Source of the DNA: Robiginitalea sediminis
GTDB lineage: Bacteria > Bacteroidota > Bacteroidia > Flavobacteriales > Flavobacteriaceae
Assembly (NCBI RefSeq): GCF_002198115.1
Contig: NZ_NGNR01000002.1
Location: forward strand, 479,558 to 543,557
DNA length: 64,000 bases
Direction of reading: 5' to 3'
A model generated the notes under the pieces. That model saw nothing but the letters and a program-made list of their open reading frames with translations, was not told the DNA's origin and made no database searches. The position numbers and the translations under genes are program-made. The first letter of the stretch is position 1. Each line of letters opens with the position of its first letter. Shown here piece after piece: positions 33,931 through 42,461 of this stretch.

Positions 33931-35013
33931 CTATTGACCCGGGAACAGGGATCTGTCCAGGCCAGGAAGAAGCCGGAACGCATTCTCGTAATACACCTTG
34001 CGCAATACGGCATCTGGCAGGTCCAGACCGTACATGGCCCAGAACGCGTGGTATTTCTTGTAATAGGGGAAGTACTCGTCATCGCTCTCCAGGACCCGGA
34101 AATAGGTGGGGTACTCAGAAGGGTTCCAGGCGTCTTTCCCAAAGACAATCCGGTCCTGGTGCTTCTCGAAGAAGGCCCGGGCCATACGGGGTTGCCTGCC
34201 CAGTTCCGCTATCACAGCCCCAATGCCCACGTACATGTTAGGCATTTCATCCATAAGGGTGCTCAGGGTTCCCAGGTCATTGGCAAACCAGCCCATATGG
34301 GCATTGATAAACGTGGTCCCCGGGTGCTTTTTAAACATCCGGTGTTGTTCGGCTATAATCTGCTGCCAGGGGGCGGGGTCACTATCACTGCGTTTGCGCC
34401 CGGGCCGGAGTTTGAGCTCCAGCCAGCGCTCGTTAAACGAATCCATGGGGTCCCAGAACGAACGGGGGTCGGCAGAATGGATCAGCACGGGAATTCCCAA
34501 TTCCCCGCACTTGGCCCAGACCGGGTCCAAACGAGGGTCGTCTACGGCTATGCGCTCGCCGTTTATATCCTTGTTGCGCAAGCCGAGGCTTTTGTAGATT
34601 TTCAGGCCCGAGGCCCCGTTCTTCACATCTGCTTCCAATTGGGCCGCTGCTTTCTCGCCCCAGCCTGGGGTTCCTACACCCTCAAAATCCACATTGGCAA
34701 AGACCACGAACCGGTTCGGATAATGGGCGCGGATGTTGGCCATGGCTCCGGTTATCCGGTCTCCGGAACCCCCGCTGAGATTTACCATAACGGCCATGTT
34801 GAGGCTATCCATGGCGGCAACCAGTTCCGAAAGGTCCATCTCGGGCATGCGGAAATGGTGGCTGTGGACGTCCACAAACGGATAACGGGCATGTAAGACG
34901 GGTTCTCCTGGCACCACCAGGGTGGAAACCGGGTTATAGGCTTCAAAATCCATTTGTTGGGCAGAAACCGATAGGCTTGGCAGGAGCAACAGTAGGGCGA
35001 AAAGGGTTCTCAT
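33931..35013 (-). CDS. Amidohydrolase (COG2159 type), exported
   Basis: 360 residues. N-terminal signal (LFALLLLLPSLSVSAQQ). Metal motif is HxH in DVHSHHF; later FINAHMGWF, VLIHSAD and VFGKDAWNP supply the remaining His and Asp ligands of the amidohydrolase-2 family. It starts 6 nt after the mocA stop, so it is the last gene of the molybdenum-cofactor operon; whether its substrate relates to the molybdoenzyme is inference. Confidence 0.85.
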   Translation of the reverse strand: MRTLFALLLLLPSLSVSAQQMDFEAYNPVSTLVVPGEPVLHARYPFVDVHSHHFRMPEMDLSELVAAMDSLNMAVMVNLSGGSGDRITGAMANIRAHYPNRFVVFANVDFEGVGTPGWGEKAAAQLEADVKNGASGLKIYKSLGLRNKDINGERIAVDDPRLDPVWAKCGELGIPVLIHSADPRSFWDPMDSFNERWLELKLRPGRKRSDSDPAPWQQIIAEQHRMFKKHPGTTFINAHMGWFANDLGTLSTLMDEMPNMYVGIGAVIAELGRQPRMARAFFEKHQDRIVFGKDAWNPSEYPTYFRVLESDDEYFPYYKKYHAFWAMYGLDLPDAVLRKVYYENAFRLLPGLDRSLFPGQ

Positions 35014-35019
35014 AGGGAT

Positions 35020-35634
35020 CTAGGTTTTTAGTTTTTGTCCGGTTTGTTCCAGCAAGCGGTTATACGATTCCGGTGTATCCATGTCTGCAGATGCCTCTCC
35101 CGGGTCCAGATAGCTCACGTTTTGCGTTTCCCGGGCAATGAGTTTGCGGGCCCCATGGGCATCGGGGAGGTACAAAAGGGCGTCCCAATACTTTTGTGAA
35201 AAAAGGGCGGGCACCCCTCCCCCATCCGGGTATCTGGAAGCCACTATGCCCGCATGGCCTCCTTCCCGGAAAACGCGCACAACTTCCCGCAGGTAGCCTT
35301 CCGAGATCAATGGCTGGTCACATACGAGGATCAGTACGCCCGGGGCCTGGGGCGATTTTTCCCGGACCGCTTTCATCCCACACCGGATACTGCTGCCCAT
35401 TCCAAGGGCCCAGTGCGGGTTAAAGGTGCTGGCTACTTCCAGCTCTGCCAGGACAGTCTGAACTTCTTCCCCATGGGCGCCTGTAACCACCAAGGGGATG
35501 AACCCAGCTTTCCGGACTTCCCCAAGGATATGGCCCAGCACGGTTTGACCCTTCCAGTGAAGCAAGGATTTCACCGTGCCCATCCTGCTGGATGCGCCTG
35601 CCGCTAAAACCAGGGCCGGCATGGGTTCGGTCAT
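35020..35634 (-). CDS. mocA: Molybdenum cofactor cytidylyltransferase-like (MocA/CoxI neighbour)
   Basis: 204 residues. Nucleotidyltransferase signature LVLAAGASSRMGTVKSLLHWKG (in part) and the DQPLI metal-binding motif, then RYPDGGGVPALFS and AHGARKLI. By family it transfers CMP from CTP to molybdopterin for the xanthine-dehydrogenase class of enzymes. Start overlaps xdhC stop by 4 nt. Confidence 0.88.
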   Translation of the reverse strand: MTEPMPALVLAAGASSRMGTVKSLLHWKGQTVLGHILGEVRKAGFIPLVVTGAHGEEVQTVLAELEVASTFNPHWALGMGSSIRCGMKAVREKSPQAPGVLILVCDQPLISEGYLREVVRVFREGGHAGIVASRYPDGGGVPALFSQKYWDALLYLPDAHGARKLIARETQNVSYLDPGEASADMDTPESYNRLLEQTGQKLKT

Positions 35635-36641
35635 GGGGTATGGATAGCTCCGGTTTTATCTTTGAGCGATATCGGATTGGTCTGCCGGAAAACGGAGAGG
35701 ATTTCTGAGAGGATGGAAATCCCGATTTCCTGTGGCGTTTCCGCACCAACGTCCAGGCCTGCAGGCCCGTGCAATCGGTCAACCCAATCCGGATCGAGAT
35801 CGGGGCGCCGCTCCAACAGGTCGTTAATAAGGCGTTCCCTCCTGTAGGCCGGCCCGAGGATACCCACATAGCCGGGTTGTGCTCCACTGAGGCCCAGCAG
35901 GTATTTAAGGTCTTTGTTGTATGAATGCGTCATCAGGATAACAGCGGTCTGAGGGTCTATATCCGAAGCATCCAGAGCCTCTGGCACAATGGCCCTGAAA
36001 TGGGTTGCCCCGGGGAAGTTCTCCAGGGTCTTTGCCTCATCCGCAGCTACGGTTACCCGTACTTCCCACCCCATTAAACCGGCAAGGCCTGCCAGTTGAA
36101 CAGCGTCGTGCTCTCCCCCGAAAATTTCCAGCCGCATGCAGGGGCTGAGGGTTTGGCGGAAGGTTTGCAACCCTTCGTGTTCCAGGGATTTTCCACATGG
36201 GTAGCTGTCTCCAGACAACAAAAATTGGGTTCCCATACCTGCCAAAGGACCATCCGGTATCTGGTACCTGCTTTCCATTTCGAAGGGTTCCCGGGAGGCT
36301 ATTTGTGCGGAAAATGCCTCCAGAAAACCTGATCCCGGATGGAACGGTTCCAACAGGATATGGAGGATTCCCTCACAGCCCAGGCGGAACCTGCCGTCAT
36401 AGGTCATCATCCTTGGGGTCCCGGATTGGAAAACCCCTGTTGCCTGCCGGTATACTTCCTTTTCCACACATCCCCCACTCACGGCACCGTAAGAGGCCCC
36501 GTTTTCGAGTAGGAGCATACGGACGCCGGGCCTGCGGTAGGAACTGCCCTCCAGGGCCACTACCGAGGCCAGAACAGCTTTTTGCCCCATTTCCAGGGCC
36601 CTGCCATATGCTGTGACAATATGTTTGATTTCGTGGGTCAT
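35631..36641 (-). CDS. xdhC: XdhC/CoxI-family maturation protein
   Basis: 336 residues. N-terminal XdhC/CoxI domain with ASVVALEGSSYRRPGVRML and GAVSGGCVEKEV, then an XdhC Rossmann domain (about 165-300) with LEIFGGEHDAVQLAGLAGLMG and GILGPAYRRERLINDLL. By family it delivers sulfurated molybdenum cofactor to xanthine dehydrogenase or its relatives. Overlaps moeA and mocA by 4 nt each. Confidence 0.9.
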   Translation of the reverse strand: MTHEIKHIVTAYGRALEMGQKAVLASVVALEGSSYRRPGVRMLLLENGASYGAVSGGCVEKEVYRQATGVFQSGTPRMMTYDGRFRLGCEGILHILLEPFHPGSGFLEAFSAQIASREPFEMESRYQIPDGPLAGMGTQFLLSGDSYPCGKSLEHEGLQTFRQTLSPCMRLEIFGGEHDAVQLAGLAGLMGWEVRVTVAADEAKTLENFPGATHFRAIVPEALDASDIDPQTAVILMTHSYNKDLKYLLGLSGAQPGYVGILGPAYRRERLINDLLERRPDLDPDWVDRLHGPAGLDVGAETPQEIGISILSEILSVFRQTNPISLKDKTGAIHTP

Positions 36642-37858
36642 ACTATTGGATTATACGGGAGTAGTGGAACACGGCTGCCTGCCGGGTACGTGTGCTCTGA
36701 AGGATCCAGCCGCACAAAACCCCCGGCCCGGGCCAGACTCAGGAAATCCCCCGAGCTGTTCATAGGAACTTCGGTTGCCAGACACTTCCCTTCCCTCCAA
36801 AGGAGGTTGACAGTCCGGAAATGCACCAGGTCTGAGGCATTGCGCATTTCAGTGGTCAATTCGGCCATGAGCCCCGGCTGATCCTGGCCCAGACATGCCC
36901 GCAACCATCCCCTAAAGTACAACTGAAAATTGAGGAAGGAGGATACGGGGTTGCCCGGGAGCGAAAAAACCCGACAACCCGAAGCGGGGTGCACCCCAAA
37001 CCAGAAGGGTTTGCCTGGCCGCTGGGCCACCCTGTGAAAGGCTTTATTGACCCCAAGGTCTGCCAGGGCATCCGGGAGGAAATCGAACTTCCCTTTGGAA
37101 ACCCCGCCGGATAGGATCAAGGCATCCGAGGTTTGCAGCAGTTCCCCCAGGGTATGGCGGATAGCCTCCGGCTGGTCTGGTAAGTGGTGACGGCTGGCAG
37201 TAATACCCAGGCCGGAGAGGGCTGTCGCTATCGCGTATCCGTTTGAACTCCGGATTTGGTGGGCCTCTGGTTGTTGGTCTACGGGCACCAATTCATCCCC
37301 GCTGGTTACTACCCCGACTTTGGGAAGTTTACGGACAGGTACACGGGACCTGCCCACAGATGCCAACACCCCGATTTCAGCCGGCCCTATTGAAACGCCG
37401 GCCTTAAGGGCAAGGGCGCCTTTGGGGGCATCGCTGCCCATAGGGTGGATATTCTGACCCGCTCTGACCGGATGTATACGGATTTGAAACCCGTTTGGCG
37501 TCTTTTCAAGGTCTTCATAACGCACTACGGCGTCCGCGCCAAGCGGAACTACTGCCCCTGTGGCAATTTCAATACAGTTCGAGGGGTTCTTCAGCATACG
37601 CACCGCATCACCCGCACGGGCCATGCCCTCGCATGGGAAATCCATCATTCCGGCAGTGGCTTGCGATGCCTTCATGGCAATTCCATCCATGGTAGCCCGG
37701 TTGTAGGGTGGCAGGTCCCGATCGGTTTCGATATCTGTGGCCAGTACCCGCCCTAATGCCGATTCCAAGGATATCAATTCCACTGGCAATGGCACAACAC
37801 TATCCAATACAGCCTCGAAGGCCTTTTCGACAGGTGTGAGCTGGTCTGCGCCTTTCAT
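36638..37858 (-). CDS. moeA: Molybdopterin molybdotransferase MoeA
   Basis: 406 residues from the ATG at 37858; the longer frame to 38185 runs into moeB and is rejected. Conserved DLPPYNRATMDGIAM, the P-loop-like GGVSKGKFDFLPDAL and the RPGKPFWFG substrate site are all present, plus the C-terminal MoeA-IV domain. By family it inserts molybdate into adenylated molybdopterin. Overlaps neighbours by 4 nt on both sides. Confidence 0.93.
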   Translation of the reverse strand: MKGADQLTPVEKAFEAVLDSVVPLPVELISLESALGRVLATDIETDRDLPPYNRATMDGIAMKASQATAGMMDFPCEGMARAGDAVRMLKNPSNCIEIATGAVVPLGADAVVRYEDLEKTPNGFQIRIHPVRAGQNIHPMGSDAPKGALALKAGVSIGPAEIGVLASVGRSRVPVRKLPKVGVVTSGDELVPVDQQPEAHQIRSSNGYAIATALSGLGITASRHHLPDQPEAIRHTLGELLQTSDALILSGGVSKGKFDFLPDALADLGVNKAFHRVAQRPGKPFWFGVHPASGCRVFSLPGNPVSSFLNFQLYFRGWLRACLGQDQPGLMAELTTEMRNASDLVHFRTVNLLWREGKCLATEVPMNSSGDFLSLARAGGFVRLDPSEHTYPAGSRVPLLPYNPIV

Positions 37859-38940
37859 ACTTCCCAGGATTGGTCCTGGCACACCGCCAGGTATTGCCGC
37901 ATCCCGCCCTCGATCCAGTATACCGGTGTTCCCGGCAGGGTTTCGCGTATAATCGTATATGCCTGCCTGCTTCTGGGGCCGCTTTTGCAAATGACATAAA
38001 TGGCTCCTGCATCCTTGAGTGAATGCAGGTTCTCTTCCAGGTCCAGAAGCGGGATATTCACAGCTCCAGTGGCCGACTTTGCCTTGAATTCGGACGCTTC
38101 CCGCACATCGAGCAGGACCGTACCCGGCACATATCTTTGCTGCTGGTATTCCGCCACACTGCAGGTTCCGTCTGCCCTTGTACATCCGGGAATGCTCGAA
38201 GTTTCCAGGGGGGCAAGACCTTCCCGGGTTGGATTCCGGTCGAAGGCAATTTTTTGCATTTGTTGTTCGAGGGCCTGGTAAAGCATCAGGTGCCCTGATA
38301 ATACGCCAGGAAGGTCACAGAGGGCCTTTACGGCTTCAAGTGCCTGCAGACTGCCGATAATAGCGGGCAGGACGCCAAGGGTTCCCAGGGTGTCACAATC
38401 CGGTATTTCACCGATAGCCGGCATTTCCGGAAAGAGACAGCGATAGGTTGGCCCTCCGCGGTAATTAAAAACGCTCACCTGCCCTTCAAAACCGTGTAGC
38501 GCCCCATAAACCCATGGGATTTCCCTTACCAGGCAGGCATCGTCTATCAGGTACCGGGTTTGCAGGTTATCCGTGGCATCCACTACCAGGTCATACCCTT
38601 CCAGGATCCTTAGGGCATTGGTCGGGTGAAGGAAGGTATCGTACAACCGGATTTGCGTATCGGGATTCTGGTCCTGAAGCACTCCGCTCAGCACTGCTAT
38701 TTTGGATTTCCCAACCTGTTCCGGTCCATAGGCGGGTTGGCGGTGCAGGTTACTCCATTCCACCTGGTCCCCGTCCACCAGGCCAAGGGTCCCAATCCCC
38801 ATGGCATTGAGGTATGTGGCTACAGGTATCCCAAGTCCGCCGGCTCCTACTACCAGGACCCGGGCGCGGGAAAGGCGCTCCTGACTCTGGGGTCCGAAGC
38901 CCTCCAGCCGGGTCTGACGGGTATATCGGCTGGACTTCAT
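37855..38940 (-). CDS. moeB: MoeB/ThiF adenylyltransferase fused to a rhodanese domain
   Basis: 361 residues from the ATG at 38940. Adenylation domain with GAGGLGIPVATYLNAMG, DGDQVEWSNLHRQ and DATDN, then a C-terminal rhodanese (about 260-361) with LLDVREASEF and the active Cys in VICKSGPRS. It activates MoaD by adenylation, and the rhodanese may supply sulfur, as in MOCS3. The zinc CxxC pairs of classic MoeB are not evident (YRC remains where PCYRC is usual, and no CxxC follows). Overlaps neighbours by 4 nt. Confidence 0.9.
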   Translation of the reverse strand: MKSSRYTRQTRLEGFGPQSQERLSRARVLVVGAGGLGIPVATYLNAMGIGTLGLVDGDQVEWSNLHRQPAYGPEQVGKSKIAVLSGVLQDQNPDTQIRLYDTFLHPTNALRILEGYDLVVDATDNLQTRYLIDDACLVREIPWVYGALHGFEGQVSVFNYRGGPTYRCLFPEMPAIGEIPDCDTLGTLGVLPAIIGSLQALEAVKALCDLPGVLSGHLMLYQALEQQMQKIAFDRNPTREGLAPLETSSIPGCTRADGTCSVAEYQQQRYVPGTVLLDVREASEFKAKSATGAVNIPLLDLEENLHSLKDAGAIYVICKSGPRSRQAYTIIRETLPGTPVYWIEGGMRQYLAVCQDQSWEV

Positions 38941-39533
38941 CGGGCTAAACGGGATTGGATGGTTTGGTATTCCTCCGGTCTGTTCGCATTGGCCAGGATC
39001 TCCGGGTCCTGAGCCACTACCAGATGGGTTCTGGAGCGGATCAGGAATTTTCTCGGGCAGCTGCCCTCCACCTCCTGGAGGTATGCCGGGACACGTGCCA
39101 GGGCGTGGGGCTCCCATATGGCAGCCATTGGCTCGGGAAGTCCGCCCTGCTCCAGGGTAAAAGCTGTGGCATCGGCAGCAGCGTCACGGAGCTTCAACAG
39201 GTACTCAAGGGCTTCGGCGTCTATCAGGGGCATGTCGCAGGCCAGTACCAACCAGGCCACGTCCGGCAGCATGACATGGGCGCTGAGTAGGCCGTTAAAC
39301 GGGCCGCGGAATTCATCCCGGTCCGTTATTACCGCCACAGGTCCTTTATAGGGTTGGTCTGCCCGAAGGCTCATAAAAACTTCAGGGACAACGCTATCCA
39401 GCAATCGGGCCAGGTAATCCCGCTGTGGTATGCCGTGGTATTCCAGAAGGCCTTTGTCCAGACCCATCCTGCTGCTTTTCCCGCCCGCAAGAACGAGGCC
39501 ATAAACAGGTGCTACGTGTGGAGTCTGCGCCAT
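38937..39533 (-). CDS. mobA: Molybdenum cofactor guanylyltransferase MobA
   Basis: 198 residues. GLVLAGGKSSRMGLDKGLLEYHG (in part) is the NTP-binding loop, with ACDMPLID for the metal and NRPEEYQTI near the end. By family it makes the GMP-linked (bis-MGD) form. Together with the MocA here the cell can make both guanine- and cytosine-type cofactors. Overlaps moeB by 4 nt, 9 nt after the moaA stop. Confidence 0.9.
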   Translation of the reverse strand: MAQTPHVAPVYGLVLAGGKSSRMGLDKGLLEYHGIPQRDYLARLLDSVVPEVFMSLRADQPYKGPVAVITDRDEFRGPFNGLLSAHVMLPDVAWLVLACDMPLIDAEALEYLLKLRDAAADATAFTLEQGGLPEPMAAIWEPHALARVPAYLQEVEGSCPRKFLIRSRTHLVVAQDPEILANANRPEEYQTIQSRLAR

Positions 39534-39542
39534 GTTAACGTA

Positions 39543-40526
39543 TTAGCCCCCAATGGAGGTCATGGAACTTCCGAAAATAGGGCCGAATCGCTCCTGCGCT
39601 TCAAACCCGTCTTTTGCCCGGGAACCCACCGCCTGACGTATGATCTGGCGCACCTCCGATTCGGGTAACCCGGCGCGGAGTTCGCGTCTTACGTTGGCTA
39701 CCGGTTTGCCGTAAAGGCAGGTAATGAGGTCTCCTGTGGCTGTTACCCTCAGGCGGTTGCAACTACCGCAAAAGGTTCGGCTAAAGGAAGGGATGATCCC
39801 GAAGGACCCCGTATGGCCGGGAATTTTGTAATTGACTGAGGTAGAGGTTAACGGGGCGGGCAGTTTTTCAAAATCCGGGTACTGTCCCCGGATGTGCTCC
39901 AATATCCGCTTGTGATTCCAGTGCAAGGTCCGGAAATCTTTGCTTCCCCCGTTAAAGGGCATTTCCTCCAGGAATCGGACGCGTACCGGAAACTCCCGCT
40001 GGAATTCCATCATCGGGTATATATCCGATTCGTTCTGGCCCTCCAGGACAATGAAATTAATGCGGACCTCCAGGCCTGCCTCGATGAGTTTCTCCACATT
40101 CTCCCGGACTGTACGGTAGTAATCCCTCCGGGTGATCCGTGCAAAGGTCTCCGGACTGATGGCATCCATACTGACATTGACGTGGCGGATGCCGAGTTCC
40201 GCAAGCCGGGGGATATGCGGCCCGATGAGGGTGGCATTGGTGGTCAGGGATATTTCCCGGAGCCCTTCCAGGCCGGCCAGGTGCTCCAGAAGGTCCATAA
40301 TTCCTTTCCGCACAAAGGGCTCTCCTCCGGTAAGCCGGATTTTGTCTACCCCCAGGCCGGCCAGGGTACTGCTGAGGGATTTCAGTTCCGCGATACTCAA
40401 CAATTCGTTCCGGGAGGAAAAACCGATTCCTTCCTCGGGCATGCAGTAATTGCAGCGCAGGTTGCAGCGGTCTGTCACAGCCAGCCGCACATAGTTTATT
40501 ACCCTGTTATGGTTATCGATGAGCAT
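39543..40526 (-). CDS. moaA: GTP 3',8-cyclase MoaA
   Basis: 327 residues. Radical-SAM cluster Cys21, Cys25, Cys28 in CNLRCNYC, second cluster in FCGSCNRLRVTATGDLITCLYG (in part) and the catalytic C-terminal GG (TSIGG). By family it performs the first step of molybdopterin synthesis from GTP. It starts 9 nt after the moaD stop. The partner MoaC, needed for the next step, is not in the window. Confidence 0.95.
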   Translation of the reverse strand: MLIDNHNRVINYVRLAVTDRCNLRCNYCMPEEGIGFSSRNELLSIAELKSLSSTLAGLGVDKIRLTGGEPFVRKGIMDLLEHLAGLEGLREISLTTNATLIGPHIPRLAELGIRHVNVSMDAISPETFARITRRDYYRTVRENVEKLIEAGLEVRINFIVLEGQNESDIYPMMEFQREFPVRVRFLEEMPFNGGSKDFRTLHWNHKRILEHIRGQYPDFEKLPAPLTSTSVNYKIPGHTGSFGIIPSFSRTFCGSCNRLRVTATGDLITCLYGKPVANVRRELRAGLPESEVRQIIRQAVGSRAKDGFEAQERFGPIFGSSMTSIGG

Positions 40527-40535
40527 AGGTATTCT

Positions 40536-40781
40536 TTAACCGCCACTTACCGGTGGGATAAGGGCTATTTCATCTTCCTCCCCGATTCGGGCATCATCGC
40601 CTGTATATTTCTGGTTTACCGCCACGGCCAGGGAAGAAAGCGTGCCGAGCCTTGGGTAGTGCCCTTTGAGGTAGGTTTTAAGATCGCCAACGGTCTGCAG
40701 GGCCGCAGACTCCCCTCGGGGGAGTTGCAGCGGGCTTTCCCCGACAATGTCCCGGGTGATTCCGAACAGGAGGATTTTCAT
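40536..40781 (-). CDS. moaD: Molybdopterin synthase sulfur carrier MoaD
   Basis: 81 residues from the ATG at 40781, MKILLFGITRDIVGES, ending in the functional PPVSGG tail that is adenylated and thiocarboxylated. An in-frame ATG at 40856 would add 25 residues and start in the operator-like palindrome; I reject it. First gene of the cofactor operon. MoaE, its usual partner, is not adjacent. Confidence 0.92.
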   Translation of the reverse strand: MKILLFGITRDIVGESPLQLPRGESAALQTVGDLKTYLKGHYPRLGTLSSLAVAVNQKYTGDDARIGEEDEIALIPPVSGG

Positions 40782-40843
40782 ACGTTCCTTTTCCAATTTT
40801 GGCCCAAAAGGTGCCGTGGGTTGGGCTACCCTTATACCAGGCC

Positions 40844-40876
40844 ATGAGTTACTCATATCCTACTGGCTTAAAGGTA
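40844..40876 (-). promoter_or_regulatory. Promoter and candidate operator of the molybdenum-cofactor operon
   Basis: Minus strand: TACCTTTA (40876-40869) resembles the Bacteroidota -7 element; 12 nt downstream lies the palindrome ATGAGT-A-ACTCAT (40856-40844), perfect over six pairs. Its position just after the predicted start point suits a repressor. A second perfect palindrome GCCGTACGGC lies at 40976-40985 between the divergent genes. Confidence 0.4.
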
Positions 40877-41036
40877 CCAAAAAATGGAGCAAAACCCATT
40901 GTTTTAACAATCGGCAGGAACTCCTGTCATTCAGGGCGCTGCCTTACTCAACCTTCACAGGGCTTAGAATATGTAGCCGTACGGCATACTACGAATGGCA
41001 ATTCTCCGTTTTCCATGGAAATCAAACGAACCGTAT

Positions 41037-42128
41037 ATGAAATTGAAACGCGCCTACCTGTTGCTCCTGGCCCTGGCAGGGCTTGTTGCCTCCTGTGGCA
41101 ATGCCGATGATGATGTAAGCCTGAACCTGAATCAAAACGGGGACCTGGGCCTTGGCAAACCCGCCGATGACTGCCTGTCTTTCGGCACCAATGAATTACT
41201 CTTGTCCATTCAGGACCAGTATACCACCCTCCCGGGAAAAGTCTCTGTTTTTTTCAGGGTATCCGATGACCTCGGCAACCCTGTTGCAGGCCTGACTGCC
41301 CAGAATTTCACGATTTACGAGCAGGGCAGGAACGACGCCTGCTTCAACACCATTTCCACTTCGGAATCCCAGGCCCGTATCTCGCCCAATTCGCAGATTT
41401 TCACCAACCACACCCTTTTGGTGCTGGACCTCAGTAATAGTGTGCTCAGTGGCAGTCTGCAGGAACTCAAATCCGCTTCCACGAGTTTTATCCAGAACGT
41501 AATGCCGGCTGTGGAAACCGAATCCTTTAAAATGGGGATTTATTGGTTTGACGGGGAAGACATTCTGCACGAACTCCAACCCCTAACCCCTTCCCGATCT
41601 GCCCTCACCGCGGCCATTGAGGGGATCACCCAGGATATCAGTAATGACCCCTCTACGGACCTTTACGGTGCTGTAATCAAGAGTACCGATATCGCGGAAG
41701 ACCTGCTGCGGGAAAGTGCTCAGAGCAACACCATAGGGGCAGCATCGGTGGTTATTTTTACCGATGGTACCGACCAGGCGTCGCGGTATTCCGAGCAAAG
41801 CGCCCTGGAAAAGGTGGAGGAGGCCGATACCAATATTTCATTTTTCACCATCGGCCTGGGGGCCGAGATAGACTCCTCGGTATTAGAGGAGATTGGAAAG
41901 ACCTTTAGTGTGTTTGCCGGCAACAAGGAAGAATTGGAAATCACCTTTAACCAATTGTCCCAAAAAGTCTCGGAGCGGGCCAATAGCTTCTACCTCTTTG
42001 AATACTGCAGCCCCAAACGGGATGGCAGCGGCGAAAACAACCTGGTAATAAGGGTTCTCCGCGACGGGCAGCAGGGAGCGGTGCAAACCAGCTTTAGCGC
42101 GGACGGCTTTACCGCGGGCTGTGAATAA
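41037..42128 (+). CDS. von Willebrand factor type A domain lipoprotein
   Basis: 363 residues from the ATG at 41037; upstream in-frame start at 40995 rejected as it precedes the signal. Lipobox GLVASCGN, a fibronectin-like strand region, then a vWA domain (about 130-330) with the MIDAS motif DLSNS in LLVLDLSNSVLSGS, and TDGTD later. By family it binds ligands through a metal ion outside the cytoplasm. Terminator follows directly. Confidence 0.85.
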   Translation: MKLKRAYLLLLALAGLVASCGNADDDVSLNLNQNGDLGLGKPADDCLSFGTNELLLSIQDQYTTLPGKVSVFFRVSDDLGNPVAGLTAQNFTIYEQGRNDACFNTISTSESQARISPNSQIFTNHTLLVLDLSNSVLSGSLQELKSASTSFIQNVMPAVETESFKMGIYWFDGEDILHELQPLTPSRSALTAAIEGITQDISNDPSTDLYGAVIKSTDIAEDLLRESAQSNTIGAASVVIFTDGTDQASRYSEQSALEKVEEADTNISFFTIGLGAEIDSSVLEEIGKTFSVFAGNKEELEITFNQLSQKVSERANSFYLFEYCSPKRDGSGENNLVIRVLRDGQQGAVQTSFSADGFTAGCE

Positions 42129-42150
42129 CGGAATAGACTTCTACCAAAAA

Positions 42151-42178
42151 AGGCTTCCACTCAGGAAGCCTTTTTTTT
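42151..42178 (+). terminator. Rho-independent terminator after the vWA gene
   Basis: AGGCTTCC (42151-42158) and GGAAGCCT (42164-42171) with loop ACTCA and a following run of eight T. Confidence 0.88.
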
Positions 42179-42212
42179 GACATCCTCCCGCCGACCGTAC
42201 CAAGTAGGGTTT

Positions 42213-42230
42213 TTGGCACGGCACTTGTTC
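42213..42230 (+). promoter_or_regulatory. Sigma-54 (-24/-12) type promoter
   Basis: TTGGCACG (ending 42220), four bases, then TTGTT (42225-42229). The GG to G spacing is the 11 nt expected between -24 and -13, and the only departure from the consensus is T for C at -12. Predicted start near 42240, 54 nt before the ATG of the small membrane protein. Confidence 0.5.
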
Positions 42231-42293
42231 TATTGATACAACAGCCTTACATCCTAAAAACACAGTAGAGCAGTAACCTTAAAAGCGTTCGTC

Positions 42294-42461
42294 ATGGATG
42301 TAATTCACGAAATCATCGCACAAAGCCCCATCGGTGCCGCAGCCTCCTGGTTCCGCGCCCTGATACTCAGCCTTTTTATCGCCATTGTAACCCTATTGGG
42401 CGGCATGTTGGGCGTCCTGTTGCTGTACGGCAACCAGTTCCAGTTCAGTTTCGGGTATTAA
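42294..42461 (+). CDS. Small single-pass membrane protein, 55 residues
   Basis: Begins MDVIHEIIAQSPIGAAASWF, then one transmembrane helix (about 23-45: ALILSLFIAIVTLLGGMLGVLLL) and a short tail QFQFSFGY. The frame is clean, hydrophobic and downstream of a sigma-54-like promoter, which supports a real gene. The stop overlaps that of the convergent M14 gene by 4 nt. Function unknown. Confidence 0.55.
   Translation: MDVIHEIIAQSPIGAAASWFRALILSLFIAIVTLLGGMLGVLLLYGNQFQFSFGY

Noticed and set aside
39894-40847. Plus-strand open frame of 317 codons
   Set aside because: Antisense to moaA and moaD.
40536-40856. MoaD with a 25-residue N-terminal extension
   Set aside because: MoaD proteins start at MKILLFG; the extra residues run through the operator-like palindrome.
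40782-40863. Molybdenum-cofactor riboswitch in the moaD leader
   Set aside because: The leader is only about 80 nt and I could not find the conserved helices.
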